NCBI GenBank assembly: GCA_905221605.1
Contig: CAJNDS010001311.1
Coordinates: forward strand, 1-23,699
Length of the DNA: 23,699 bases
Source of the DNA: Symbiodinium natans
Lineage: Eukaryota > Sar > Dinophyceae > Suessiales > Symbiodiniaceae
Direction of reading: 5' to 3'
In this document: in pieces, positions 1-8,959 of the stretch
Layout: the number at the start of each line of letters is the position of its first letter
Numbering within the stretch: position 1 is the stretch's first letter
Translations under genes and position numbers: made by a program
The notes under the pieces: generated by a model
What the model was told of the DNA's origin: nothing
Seen by the model: only the letters and a program-made list of their open reading frames with translations
Database searches by the model: none

Positions 1-58
1 CCTAAACCCTAAACCCTAAACCCTAAACCCTAAACCCTAAACCCTAAACCCTAAACCC
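1..58. repeat. Telomeric tract 1, (CCCTAAA)n
   Basis: A perfect 7-bp CCCTAAA array opens the window. The C-rich strand reads 5' to 3' from the left, which is the orientation of a left chromosome end. It is short, so it could be a true terminus cut by assembly or the last of several internal tracts. Its right edge is the same junction (CCCTCTCTACCTATG...) seen after tracts 2 and 3. Confidence 0.95.
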
Positions 59-118
59 TCTCTACCTATGTATATTTAAACCTTAATGGGGTCGTGTTCT
101 GATTATGAGTTTTTGGGG
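59..118. other. Type I right junction of telomeric tract (copy 1)
   Basis: An AT-rich segment of about 55 bp follows the tract. It starts CTCTACCTATGTATATTTAA and runs through a GGGGTCGTGTTCTGATTATG core. Near-identical copies follow tracts 2 (2155-2213) and 3 (4337-4395). A shortened, diverged copy follows tract 6 (23366-23398). No ORF or RNA signature is visible. Confidence 0.8.
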
Positions 119-269
119 TTTTTAGGATTTAGGATTTAGGATTTAGGATTTAGGGTTTAGGGTTTAGGATTTAGGATTTAGGATTTAGGGTTTAGGGTTT
201 AGGATTTAGGATTTAGGATTTAGGATTTAGGATTTAGGATTTAGGGTTTAGGATTTAGGATTTAGGGTT
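119..269. repeat. Inverted variant telomeric repeats (TTTAGGA/TTTAGGG)n, copy 1
   Basis: A 7-bp array runs in the G-rich orientation, opposite to the CCCTAAA tract about 60 bp away. Most units are TTTAGGA, with a few TTTAGGG. The strict 7-bp period shows that it is telomere-derived or was amplified from a variant unit. Confidence 0.9.
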
Positions 270-282
270 CAGGGGCCTCTCT

Positions 283-786
283 GGGGAGGCCCGGCTTCGT
301 AATTTAGTATTCCGGGGAGGCCCGGCTTCGTAATTTAGTATTCCGGGGAGGCCCGGCTTCGTAATTTAGTATTCCGGGGAGGCCCGGCTTCGTAATTTAG
401 TATTCCGGGGAGGCCCGGCTTCGTAATTTAGTATTCCGGGGCGGCCCGGCTTTGTAATTTAGTATTCCGGGGAGGCCCGGCTTCGTAATTTAGTATTCGG
501 GGAGGCCCGGCTTCGTAATTTAATATTCCGGGGAGGCCCGGCTTCGTAATTTAGTATTCCGGGGAGGCCCGGCTTCGTAATTTAGTATTCCGGGGAGGCC
601 CGGCTTCGTAATTTAGTATTCCGGGGAGGCCCGGCTTCGTAATTTAGTATTCCGGGGAAGCCCGGCTTCGTAATTTAGTATTCTGGGGAGGCCCGGCTTC
701 GTAATTTAGTATTCCGGTGAAGCCCGGCTTCGTAATTTAATATTCCGGGGAGGTCCGGCTTCGTAATTTAATATTCCGGGGAGGCT
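283..786. repeat. 31-bp satellite, about 16 copies (array 1)
   Basis: The tandem unit is 31 bp and contains GGCCCGGCTTCGTAATTTAG followed by TATTCCGGGGA. Successive AATTTAGTAT starts at 301 and 332 set the period. Copies differ by one or two bases (AGCCCGG, TTTAATATT, one unit lacking a base). It is not coding, because the period is not a multiple of three and the frames are broken by stops. Confidence 0.95.
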
Positions 787-1822
787 TGGGGACTTGCTGG
801 GAGGGGCCGTTTTGGTCAAAAATCCAGAAAACGAGAGCCCACCCGGGACCGTCGATTTCAGTATTAAAAAATCACATTTTAAATAGGGACCCGGGCCGAT
901 CCTGGGGTCCCCCTCATTTGGGGTGTTTTTGGAGGCAAACTTTCCCTCTCAAGGGGGGTCGGAGTTTGAGGCAAGGGGGGGTCTCCGAATTGAAAAAGTT
1001 GCCATCCTGATGTGAAAGCTCCGTTTTGGTCAAAAAAAAACCCAGAAAACGAGAGCCCACCCAGAACCGTCGGTTTCAGTACTAAAAAATCGCATTTTTA
1101 ATAGGGACCCGGGCCGATCCTGGTGTCCCCCTTCATTTGGGGTGTTTTTAGAAGCAAACTTTCCCTCTCAAGGGGGGTCGGAGTTTGAGGCAAGGGGGGG
1201 TCTCCGAAGACTATTTTGCCTTTAAAATTGAAAAATGCCACCCCCGATCCTGGGGTGCAAACTTTCCCTCTCAAGGGGGGGTCGGAGTTTGAGGCAAGGG
1301 GGGGTCTCCAAAGACTATTTTGCCTTTAAAATTGAAAAATACCACCACCCCTTGACCAAAATTAGGCTGTGAAAAGGTCGCGGGGGCGGCCCTTCATCAG
1401 AACTGAGGCTCCGTTTTGGTGAAAAAATCCAGAAAACGAGAGCCCACCCGGGACCGTCGATTTCAGTACTAAAAAATCACATTTTAAATAGGGACCCGGG
1501 CCGATCCTGGGGTCCCCCTCATTTGGGGTGTTTTTGGAAGCAAACTTTCCCTCTCAAGGGGGGTCGGAATTTGAGGCAAGGGGGGGTCTCCGAAGACTAT
1601 TTTGCCTTTAAAATTGCAAAAATACCACCACCCCTTGACCAAAACTAGGCTGTGAAAAGGTCGCGGGGGCGGCCCTTCATCAGAACTGAAACTTAAAAAC
1701 CCTGAAAAACATTGAAAAACCTTAAAAAACATTGAAAAACTCTGCAAAACCTTGAAAAACCTTGAAAAATTGGAAATTTTTGAAACCGGCGAAGGCTCGG
1801 TTTTGGTCAAAACCCAGAAAAC
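787..1822. repeat. Mosaic of GC-rich subtelomeric blocks (unit 1)
   Basis: There are at least three partial tandem copies, starting near 805, 1016 and 1408, of a composite block. In order it contains CCGTTTTGGTCAAAA, CAGAAAACGAGAGCCCACC, a GGGACCCGGGCCGATCCTGG segment, CAAACTTTCCCTCTCAAGG, and a GTTTGAGGCAAGGGGGGG motif. A run of TGAAAAAC-type repeats closes the series at about 1686-1775. Copies differ in which segments they retain, so this looks like repeated unequal exchange. The minus-strand ORFs here are shadows of the repeat; no gene is supported. Confidence 0.8.
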
Positions 1823-2022
1823 CGATGCGGCTGTGTATTATCCGTGTGCCGAATTGACTAGACGGTGCCGAATCGAGAAAGAATGTTGCGAGCTAAATGA
1901 TCAACTAAAGTAAGAAAGAAGATATGAAATTCAGATGAAGAGGGATCTGGGAGGGAGGGGTGATGCCAAACACGTAGGGTGATGACAGAAACCCTTAGTG
2001 AATGCTTGGACCAGAGATGCTG
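1823..2022. repeat. Pre-telomeric conserved block, about 200 bp (copy 1)
   Basis: This block ends directly at telomeric tract 2 with GACCAGAGATGCTGAACCCT. Copies precede tracts 3 (4018-4218) and 4 (5427-5611) with only scattered substitutions. It contains GCCGAATTGACTAGACGG and AGATGAAGAGGGATCTGGG. It is far better conserved than the mosaic blocks. No coding frame is evident. This is the type I left junction. Confidence 0.85.
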
Positions 2023-2154
2023 AACCCTAAACCCTAAACCCTAAACCCTAAACCCTAAACCCTAAACCCTAAACCCTAAACCCTAAACCCTAAACCCTAA
2101 ACCCTAAACCCTAAACCCTAAACCCTAAACCCTAAACCCTAAACCCTAAACCCT
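2023..2154. repeat. Telomeric tract 2, (CCCTAAA)n
   Basis: Nearly perfect CCCTAAA units, about 19 copies, in the same orientation as tract 1. The tract is bounded by the type I left junction (GATGCTGA) and the type I right junction (CTCTACCTATG). Confidence 0.97.
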
Positions 2155-2214
2155 CTCTACCTATGTATATTTAAACCTTAATGGGGTCGTGTTCTGATTA
2201 TGATTTTTTGAGGC
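2155..2214. other. Type I right junction (copy 2)
   Basis: Essentially identical to 59-118, including the GGGGTCGTGTTCTGATTATG core, then TTTTTTGAGGC leading into the variant telomeric repeats. Confidence 0.8.
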
Positions 2215-2299
2215 TTTAGGATTTAGGATTTAGGATTTAGGATTTAGGATTTAGGATTTAGGATTTAGGATTTAGGATTTAGGATTTAGGATTTAGGGT
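2215..2299. repeat. Inverted variant telomeric repeats (TTTAGGA)n, copy 2
   Basis: Almost homogeneous TTTAGGA units, ending in one TTTAGGG next to the conserved TTCAGGGGCCTCTCTGGG that introduces the 31-bp satellite, as in unit 1. Confidence 0.9.
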
Positions 2300-2313
2300 T
2301 CAGGGGCCTCTCT

Positions 2314-2819
2314 GGGAGGCCCGGCTTCGTAATTTAGTATTCGGGCGAGGCCCGGCTTCGTAGTTTAGTATTCCGGGGAGGCCCGGCTTCGTAATTTAGT
2401 ATTCCGGGGAGGCCCGGCTTCGTAATTGAGTATTCCGGGGAGGCCCGGCTTCGTAATTTAGTATTCCGAAAAGGCCCGGCTTCGTAATTTAGTATTCCGG
2501 GGAGGCCCGGCTTCGTAATTTAGTATTCCGGGGAGGCCCGGCTTCGTAATTTAGTATTCCGGGGAAGCCCGGCTTCGTAATTTAGTATTTCGGGAGGCCC
2601 GGCTTCGTAATTTAGTATTCCGGGGAGGCCCGGCTTCGTAATTTAGTATTCCGGGGAGGCCCGGCTTCGTAATTTAGTATTCCGGGGAGGCCCGGCTTCG
2701 TAATTTAGTATTCCGGGGAGGCCCGGCTTCGTAATTTAGTATTCCGGCGAAGCCCGGCTTCGTAATGTAGTATTCCGGGGAGGTCCGGCTTCGTAATTTA
2801 GTATTCCGGGGAGGCCCGG
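2314..2819. repeat. 31-bp satellite, about 16 copies (array 2)
   Basis: Same 31-bp unit as at 283-786, with nearly the same copy number and some of the same terminal variants (an AGCCCGG unit and an AGGTCCGG unit near the end). The shared variants point to block duplication of the whole subtelomeric unit, not independent amplification. Confidence 0.95.
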
Positions 2820-4017
2820 GGACTTGCTGGGAGGGGCCGTTTTGGTCAAAAATCCAGAAAACCAGAGCCCACCCGGGACCGTCGATTTCAGTACTAAAAA
2901 ATCACATTTTAAATAGGGACCCGGGCCGATCCTGGGGTCCCCCCTCATTTCGGGTGTTTTTGGAGGCAAACTTTCCCTCTCAAGGGGGGGTCGGAGTTTG
3001 AGGCAAGGGGGGGTCTCCGAAGACTATTTTGCCTTTAAAATTGAAAAATACAACCCCCCCTTGACCAAAACTAGGCTGTGAAAAGGTCGCGGGGGCGGCC
3101 CTTCGTCAGCATTGAGGCTTAAAAACACTGAAAAACATTGAAAAACATTAAAAACATTGAAAAACTCTGAAAAACTTTGAAAAAACCTTGAAAAAAACTT
3201 GCAATCCTGAGGTGAAAGCTCCGTTTTAGTCAAAAAACCAAGAAATCGAGAGCCCACCCAGAACCGTCGGTTTCAGTACTAAAAAATCGCATTTTTAATA
3301 GGGAGCCGGCCCAATCCTGGGGTCCCCCTTCATTTGGGGTGTTTTTAGAAGCAAACTTTCCCTCTCAAGGGGGGTCGGAGTTTGAGGCAAGGGGGGGTCT
3401 CCGAAGACTATTTTGCCTTTAAAATTGAAAAATGCCACCACCGATCCTGGGGTCCCCTTCATTTGGGGTGCAAACTTTCCCTCTCAAGGGGGGTCGGAGT
3501 TTGAGGCAAGGGGGGGTCTCCAAAGACTATTTTGCCTTTAAAATTGAAAAATACCACCCCCCCTTGACCAAAATTAGGCTGTGAAAAGGTCGCGGGGGCG
3601 GCCCTTCATCAGAACTGAAGCTTAAAAACCCTGAAAAACATTGAAAAACCTTAAAAAACACTGAAAAACTCTGAAAAATCTTGAAAAACTTGCAATCCTG
3701 AGGTGAAGGCTCCGTTTTGGTAAAAAAATCCAGAAAACGAGAGCCCACCCGGGACCGTCGATTTCAGTACTAAAAAATCACATTTTAAATAGGGAGCCGG
3801 GCCGATCCTGGGGTCCCCCCTCATTTGGGGTGTTTTTGGAGGCAAACTTTCCCTCTCAAGGGGGTCGGAATTTGAGGCAAGGGGGGGTCTCCGAAGGCCC
3901 GGCTTCGTAATTTAGTATTCCGGGGAGGCCCGGCTTCGTAATTTAGTATTCCGGGGAGGAAAAATGAAAATTTTTGAAACCGGTGAAGGCTCGGTTTTGG
4001 TAAAAAAACCCAGAAAA
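2820..4017. repeat. Mosaic of GC-rich subtelomeric blocks (unit 2)
   Basis: The composite blocks recur with starts near 2835, 3217 and 3708. TGAAAAAC-type runs lie at about 3117-3200 and 3620-3690. Two stray units of the 31-bp satellite are re-inserted at 3896-3959, directly after the GGGGGGGTCTCCGAAG motif. No gene is supported; ORFs on the minus strand recur in every copy and follow the repeat. Confidence 0.8.
3896..3959. repeat. Displaced pair of 31-bp satellite units
   Basis: Two complete GGCCCGGCTTCGTAATTTAG-type units sit about 1.1 kb away from the main array, inside the mosaic region. Their junctions are abrupt on both sides. Confidence 0.85.
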
Positions 4018-4218
4018 CCGACGCGGCTGTGTATTATCCGTGTGCCGAATTGACTAGACGGTGCCGAGTCGAGAAAGAATGTTGCGAGCTAAATGATCAA
4101 CTAAAGTAAGAAAGAAGATAAGTAATTCAGATGAAGAGGGATCTGGGAGGGAGGGGTGATGCCGAACACGTAGGGTGATGACAGAAACCCTTAGTGAATG
4201 CTTGGACCAGAGATGCTG
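4018..4218. repeat. Pre-telomeric conserved block (copy 2)
   Basis: About 200 bp nearly identical to 1823-2022, with a few changes such as GAGTCGAG for GAATCGAG and GCCGAACACG for GCCAAACACG. It ends at telomeric tract 3. Confidence 0.85.
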
Positions 4219-4336
4219 AACCCTAAACCCTAAACCCTAAACCCTAAACCCTAAACCCTAAACCCTAAACCCTAAACCCTAAACCCTAAACCCTAAACCC
4301 TAAACCCTAAACCCTAAACCCTAAACCCTAAACCCT
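4219..4336. repeat. Telomeric tract 3, (CCCTAAA)n
   Basis: About 17 perfect units with type I junctions on both sides. The distance from the start of tract 2 is about 2.2 kb, which defines subtelomeric unit 2. Confidence 0.97.
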
Positions 4337-4396
4337 CTCTACCTATGTATATTTAAACCTTAATGGGGTCGTGTTCTGATTATGATTTTTTGAGGC
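4337..4396. other. Type I right junction (copy 3)
   Basis: Same segment as at 59-118 and 2155-2214, again leading through TTTTTTGAGGC into inverted variant telomeric repeats. Confidence 0.8.
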
Positions 4397-4609
4397 TTTA
4401 GGATTTAGGATTTAGGATTTAGGATTTAGGATTTAGGATTTAGGATTTAGGATTTAGGATTTAGGATTTAGGATTTAGGATGGATTTAGGGTTTAGGGTT
4501 TAGGATTTAGGATTTAGGATTTAGGATTTAGGATTTAGGATTTAGGATTTAGGATTTAGGATTTAGGATTTAGGCTTTAGGATTTAGGATTTAGGGTTTA
4601 GGATTTAGG
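4397..4609. repeat. Inverted variant telomeric repeats (TTTAGGA)n, copy 3
   Basis: The longest of the three G-orientation variant arrays. It is mostly TTTAGGA, with short TTTAGGG islands, an inserted TGGA and two CTTTAGG units. It runs straight into unique GC-rich sequence; the 31-bp satellite present in units 1 and 2 is absent here. Confidence 0.9.
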
Positions 4610-4795
4610 CTCTGGGGGCGGTGCCGACTGCGGCCTTCGTTGCTGGACCAGAGGCCCTTTTTCGGGCTCAGCCTGGGCCACTGCTCAAAAATCGCGTTTT
4701 TCGGCTTGAGCCCCTGTTTTTTCCATCTTCGAGCCTGGGAGGCCGCTGGGAGGCCCCTGGGAGGCCCTGGGAGGCTGTCCCGGTCACCCCGGGAC
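4610..4795. other. Single-copy GC-rich segment, no gene seen
   Basis: This stretch occurs only in unit 3. It holds a short inverted repeat (GCTCAA ... TTGAGC at about 4683-4712) and a GGGAGGCC-rich run. The frames open across it have GTG or CTG first codons and proline/glycine-rich low-complexity translations, so I do not call a gene. Confidence 0.5.
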
Positions 4796-5005
4796 AGGTT
4801 GTCCCGGGGCCCCCCCGGGACAGGTTGTCCCGGGGCCCCCCCGGGACAGGTTGTCCTTGCGTCCCGGGGCGTCGCGGAGCCCTCCTGGGACAAATGTCCC
4901 GGGGCCCCCCCGGGACACCCCCAGGACAGCTGTCCCGGGGGCCCCCCGGGACGCCCCGGGACGCCCCCAGGACATTGTCCCGGGGCCCCCCCGGGACGCC
5001 GAAAT
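4796..5005. repeat. C-rich hairpin array, TGTCCCGGGG-CCC-CCCCGGGACA type
   Basis: Repeated units of about 26 bp each contain a perfect 10-bp inverted repeat around a CCC loop, for example 4800-4822, 4826-4848 and 4895-4917. Degenerate versions lie at about 4933-4956 and 4976-4997. The sequence should fold strongly on either strand. Long ORFs in three frames through it are a result of base composition. Confidence 0.85.
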
Positions 5006-5426
5006 TCGAAATTTTGGGTGCGATTTCAGTACTAAAAAATCACATTTTAAATAGGGACCCGGGCCGATCCTGGGGTCCCCCTCATTTGGGGTGTTTTTGG
5101 AGGCAAACTTTCCCGGAGTCTTTAAAATTGAAAAATGCCACCCCCGATCCTGGGGTCCCCCTCATTTGGGGTGCAAACTTTCCCTCTCAAGGGGGGGTCG
5201 GAGTTTGAGGCAAGGGGGGGTCTCCGAAGACTATTTTGCCGTTAAAATTGAAAAATACCACCCCCCCTTGACCAAAACTAGGCCGTGAAAAGGTCGCGGG
5301 GGCGGCCCTTCATCAGAACTGAGGCTTAAAAACCCTGAAAAACATTGAAAAACCTTAAAAAACACTGAAAAACTCTGAAAAACCTTGAAAAACCTTGAAA
5401 AATTGGAAATTTTGAAACCGGTTGTA
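5006..5426. repeat. Mosaic of GC-rich subtelomeric blocks (unit 3, shortened)
   Basis: One composite block copy remains: the ACTAAAAAATCACATTTTAA segment, GGGACCCGGGCCGATCCTGG, the CTCTCAAGGGGGGG motif, and a TGAAAAAC-type run at about 5330-5405. Unit 3 is therefore about 0.8 kb shorter than unit 2. Confidence 0.8.
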
Positions 5427-5611
5427 TTATCCGTGCGCCGAATTGACTCGACGGTGCCGAATCGGGAAAGAATGTTGCGAGCTAAATGATCAACCAAAGT
5501 AAGAAAGAAGATATGTATTTCAGATGAAGAGGGATCTGGGAGGGAGGGGTGATGCCAAACACGTATGGTGATGACAAAAACCCTTAGTGAATGCTTGGAC
5601 CAGAGATGCTG
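5427..5611. repeat. Pre-telomeric conserved block (copy 3)
   Basis: Third copy of the block at 1823-2022, missing its first few bases. It ends GACCAGAGATGCTGAACCCT at telomeric tract 4. Confidence 0.85.
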
Positions 5612-5806
5612 AACCCTAAACCCTAAACCCTAAACCCTAAACCCTAAACCCTAAACCCTAAAACCCTAAACCCTAAACCCTAAACCCTAAACCCTAAACC
5701 CTAAACCCTAAACCCTAAACCCTAAACCTAAACCCTAAACCCTAAACCCTAAACCCTAAACCCTAAACCCTAAACCCTAAACCCTAAACCCTAAACCCTA
5801 AACCCT
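5612..5806. repeat. Telomeric tract 4, (CCCTAAA)n, mixed junctions
   Basis: About 28 units with two single-base slips (AAAACCC, and CCTAAACC lacking a C). The left edge is type I (GATGCTGA), but the right edge is type II (CCCTCAAGG...ATAAATAGAAATTGTA). This is where the subtelomeric units stop and the gene-bearing module starts. Confidence 0.97.
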
Positions 5807-5892
5807 CAAGGCCAGGATAAATAGAAATTGTAGTGTTTCAATTTCAATTGCAAATTTCGACCCCAAAACATGCCCCCAAACCCCCTACCCCA
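5807..5892. other. Type II right junction and left end of the gene-bearing module
   Basis: The tract ends in CCCTCAAG, followed 10 bp later by ATAGAAATTGTA at 5821-5832. The same arrangement follows tract 5, with ATAGAAATTGTAT at 20775-20787. The remainder is a short AT-rich then C-rich spacer that leads into the 65-bp satellite. Confidence 0.8.
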
Positions 5893-6937
5893 CGCAGGCC
5901 TGGATCACATCCCGACCCAATTAGGGAGGGGAACGCAAGGCTCCTTGGCTCCTTGGCTGCATTCACGCAGGCCTTGATCACATCCCGACCCAATTAGGGA
6001 GGGGAACGCAAGGCTCCTTGGCTGCATTCACGCAGGCCTTGATCACATCCCGACCCAATTAGGGAGGGGAACGCAAGGCTCCTTGGCTGCATTCACGCAG
6101 GCCTTGATCACATCCCGTGCATTCACGCAGGCCTCGATCACATCCCGACCCAATTAGGGAGGGGAACGCGAGGCTCCTTGGCTGCATTCACGCAGGCCTT
6201 GATCACATCCCGACCCAATTAGGGAGGGGAACACAAGGCTCCTTGGCTGCATTCACGCAGGCCTTGATCACATCCCGACCCAATTAGGGAGGGGAACGCA
6301 AGGCTCCTTGGCTCCTTGACTGCATTCACGCAGGCCTTGATCACATCCCGACCCAATTAGGGAGGGGAACGCAAGGCTGCCTTGATCACATCCCGACCCA
6401 ATTAGGGAGGTGAACGCAAGGCTCCTTGGCTCCTTGGCTGCATTCACGCAGGCCTGGATCACATCCCGACCCAATTAGGGAGGGGAACGCAAGGCTGCTT
6501 GGCTGCATTCACGCAGGCCTTGATCACATCCCGACCCAATTAGGGAGGGGAACGCAAGGCTCCTTGGCTGCATTCACGCAGGCCTTGATCACATCCCGAC
6601 CCAATTAGGGAGGGGAACGCAAGGCTCCTTGGCTTGCATTCACGCAGGCCTCGATCACATCCCGACCCAATTAGGGAGGGGAACGCAAGGCTCCTTGGCT
6701 GCGTTCACGCAGGCCTTGATCACATCCCGTGCTTTCACGCAGGCCTTGATCACATCCCGACCCAATTAGGGAGGGGAACGCAAGGCTGCTTGGCTGCATT
6801 CACGCAGGCCTTGATCACATCCCGACCCAACTAGGGAGGGGAACGCAAGGCTCCTTGGCTCCTTGGCTGCATTCACGCAGGCCTTGATCACATCCCGACC
6901 CAATTAGGGAGGGGAACGCAAGGCTCCATGGCTGCAT
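5893..6937. repeat. 65-bp satellite, about 16 copies
   Basis: The unit starts ACGCAGGCCTTGATCACATC, then has CCGACCCAATTAGGGAGGGG and AACGCAAGGCTCCTTGGCTG. The commonest period is 65 bp. Length variants arise from duplicated CTCCTTGG and from partial units (6115-6130, 6375-6400, 6721-6740). It shares short anchors with the 61-bp satellite downstream (CCAATTARGGAG and GGCTGCA). It is not coding, because 65 bp is not divisible by three. Confidence 0.93.
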
Positions 6938-7048
6938 TCTGCTGGAAAGGTCTTCAAAAAGCTGGGGATCTTGCCCTGGTGCATTTTGGGAAGGAGAACT
7001 ACCTGGAAAGGCCTTCCAAGAGCTGGAATCCTTATCCTGGCGCATTTA
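6938..7048. repeat. Left stub of the 62-bp satellite
   Basis: Nearly two diverged units of the 62-bp family (GGTGCATTTTGGGAAGGAGA, ACTACCTGGAAAGGCCTTCC, GAGCTGG) stand before the 61-bp array. The main 62-bp array resumes only at 8960, so the 61-bp array sits inside the 62-bp family. Confidence 0.8.
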
Positions 7049-8959
7049 TGCTTATCGCCAACCAATTAAGGAGAATCCCAGGCGACTCGGCTGCAAATCT
7101 CAGCTGGAAAGCTTATCGCCAACCAATTAAGGAGAATCCCGGGCGACTCGGCTGCAAATCTCAGCTGGAAAGCTTATCGCCAACCAATGAAGAGAATCCC
7201 AGGCGACTCGGCTGCAAATCCCAGCTGGAAAGCTTATCGCCAACCAATTAACGAGAATCCCGGGCGACTCGGCTGCAAAGCTGGAAAGCTTATCGCCAAC
7301 CAATTAAGGAGAATCCCGGGCGACTCGGCTGCAAATCCCAGCTGGAAAGCTTATCGCCAACCAATTAAGGAGAATCCCGGCCGACTCGGCTGCAAAGCTG
7401 GAAAGCTTATCGCCAACCAGATAACGAGAATCCCGGGCGACTCGGCTGCAAAGCTGGAAAGCTTCTCGCCAACCAATTAAGGAGAATCCCAGGTGACTCG
7501 GCTGCAAATCTCAGCTGGAAAGCTTATCGCCAACCAATTAAGGAGAATCCCGGGCGACTCGGCTGCAAAGCTGGAAAGCTTATCGCCAACCAATTAAGGA
7601 GAATCCCGGGCGACTCGTCTGCAAATCTCAGCTGGAAAGCTGATCGCCAACCAATTAAGGAGAATCCCGGGCGACTTGGCTGCAAATCTCAGCTGGAAAG
7701 CTTAGCGCCAACCAATTAAGGAGAATCCCAGGCGACTCGGCTGCAAATCCCAGCTGGAAAGCTTATCGCCAACCAATTAAGGAGAATCCCGGGCGACTCG
7801 GCTGCAAATCTCAGCTGGAAAGCTTATCGCCAACCAATGAAGAGAATCCCAGGCGACTCGGCTGCAAATCTCAGCTGGAAAGCTTATCGCCAACCAATTA
7901 AGGAGAATCCCGGGCGACTCGGCTGCAAAGCTGGAAAGCTTATCGCCAACCAATTAAGGAGAATACCAGGCGACTCGGCTGCAAATCCCAGCTGGAAAGC
8001 TTATCGCCAACCAATTAAGGAGAATCCCGGGCGACTCCACTGCAAAGCTGGAAAGCTTATCGCCAACCAATTAAGGAGAATCCCAGGCGACTCGGCTGCA
8101 AATCTCAGCTGGAAAGCTGATCGCCAACCAATTCAGGAGAATCCCGGGCGACTCGGCTGCAAAGCTGGAAAGCTTATCGCCAACCAATTAAGGAGAATCC
8201 CAGGCGACTCGGCTGCAAATCCCAGCTGGAAAGCTTACCGCCAACCAATTAAGGAGAATCCCGGGCGAGCTTATCGCCAACCAATTAAGGAGAATCCCAG
8301 GCGACTCGGCTGCAAATCTCAGCTGGAAAGCTTATCGCCAACCAATTAAGGACAATCCCGGGCGACTCGGCTGCAAAGCTGGAAAGCTTATCGCCAACCA
8401 ATTAAGGAGAGACCCAGGCGACTCGGCTGCAAATCTCAGCTGGAAAGCTTATCGCCAGCCAATTAAGGAGAATCCCGGGCGACTCGGCTGCAAATCTCAG
8501 CTGGAAAGATTATCGCCAACCAATTAAGGAGAATCCCGGGCGACTCGGCTGCAAAGCTGGAAAGCTTATCGCCAACCAATTCAGGAGAATCCCGGGCGAC
8601 TCGGCTGCAAAGCTGGAAAGCTTATCGCCAACCAATGAAGGAGAATCCCAGGCGACTCGGCTGCAAATCTCAGCTGGAAAGCTTATCGCCAACCAATTAA
8701 GGAGAATCCCGGGCGACTCGGCTGCAAATCTCAGCTGGAAAGCTTATCGCCAACCAATCAAGGAGAATCCCAGGCAACTCGGCTGCAAATCTCAGCTGGA
8801 AAGCTTATCGCCAACCAAGTGAGGAGAATCCCGGGCGACTCGGCTGCAAATCTCAGCTGGAAAGCTTCTCGCCAACCAATTAAGGAGAATCCCGGGCGAC
8901 TCCACTGCAAAGCTGGAAAGCTTATCGCCAACCAATTAAGGAGAATCCCAGGCGACTCG
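7049..8959. repeat. 61/56-bp satellite, about 32 copies
   Basis: The unit is CTTATCGCCAACCAATTAAG, GAGAATCCCGGGCGACTCGG, CTGCAAATCTCAGCTGGAAA plus G (61 bp). A 56-bp form lacks five bases (CTGCAAAGCTGG). The periods were measured directly at 7261-7317 (56) and 7317-7378 (61). The two length forms are interspersed, often alternating. A 61+56 pair is 117 bp, a multiple of three, which creates long but meaningless open frames. Confidence 0.95.

Noticed and set aside
805-830. GGCCGTTTTGGTCAAAA as a relic of the dinoflagellate spliced leader
   Set aside because: The similarity is limited to a short GCC-TTTTGG-TCAA pattern. It varies between copies in a way that follows the mosaic repeat, and no gene lies downstream.
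4621-5208. + strand 195-codon Pro/Gly-rich ORF
   Set aside because: It starts at a GTG, runs through the C-rich hairpin array and mosaic repeats, overlaps similar ORFs in other frames and has no recognisable domain.
7049-8959. ORFs with a repeated AYRQPIKENPGRLGCK pattern suggesting a repeat protein
   Set aside because: The 61-bp unit breaks frame every copy. Only chance alternation with 56-bp units (117 bp together) extends the frame, and stops end each ORF quickly.
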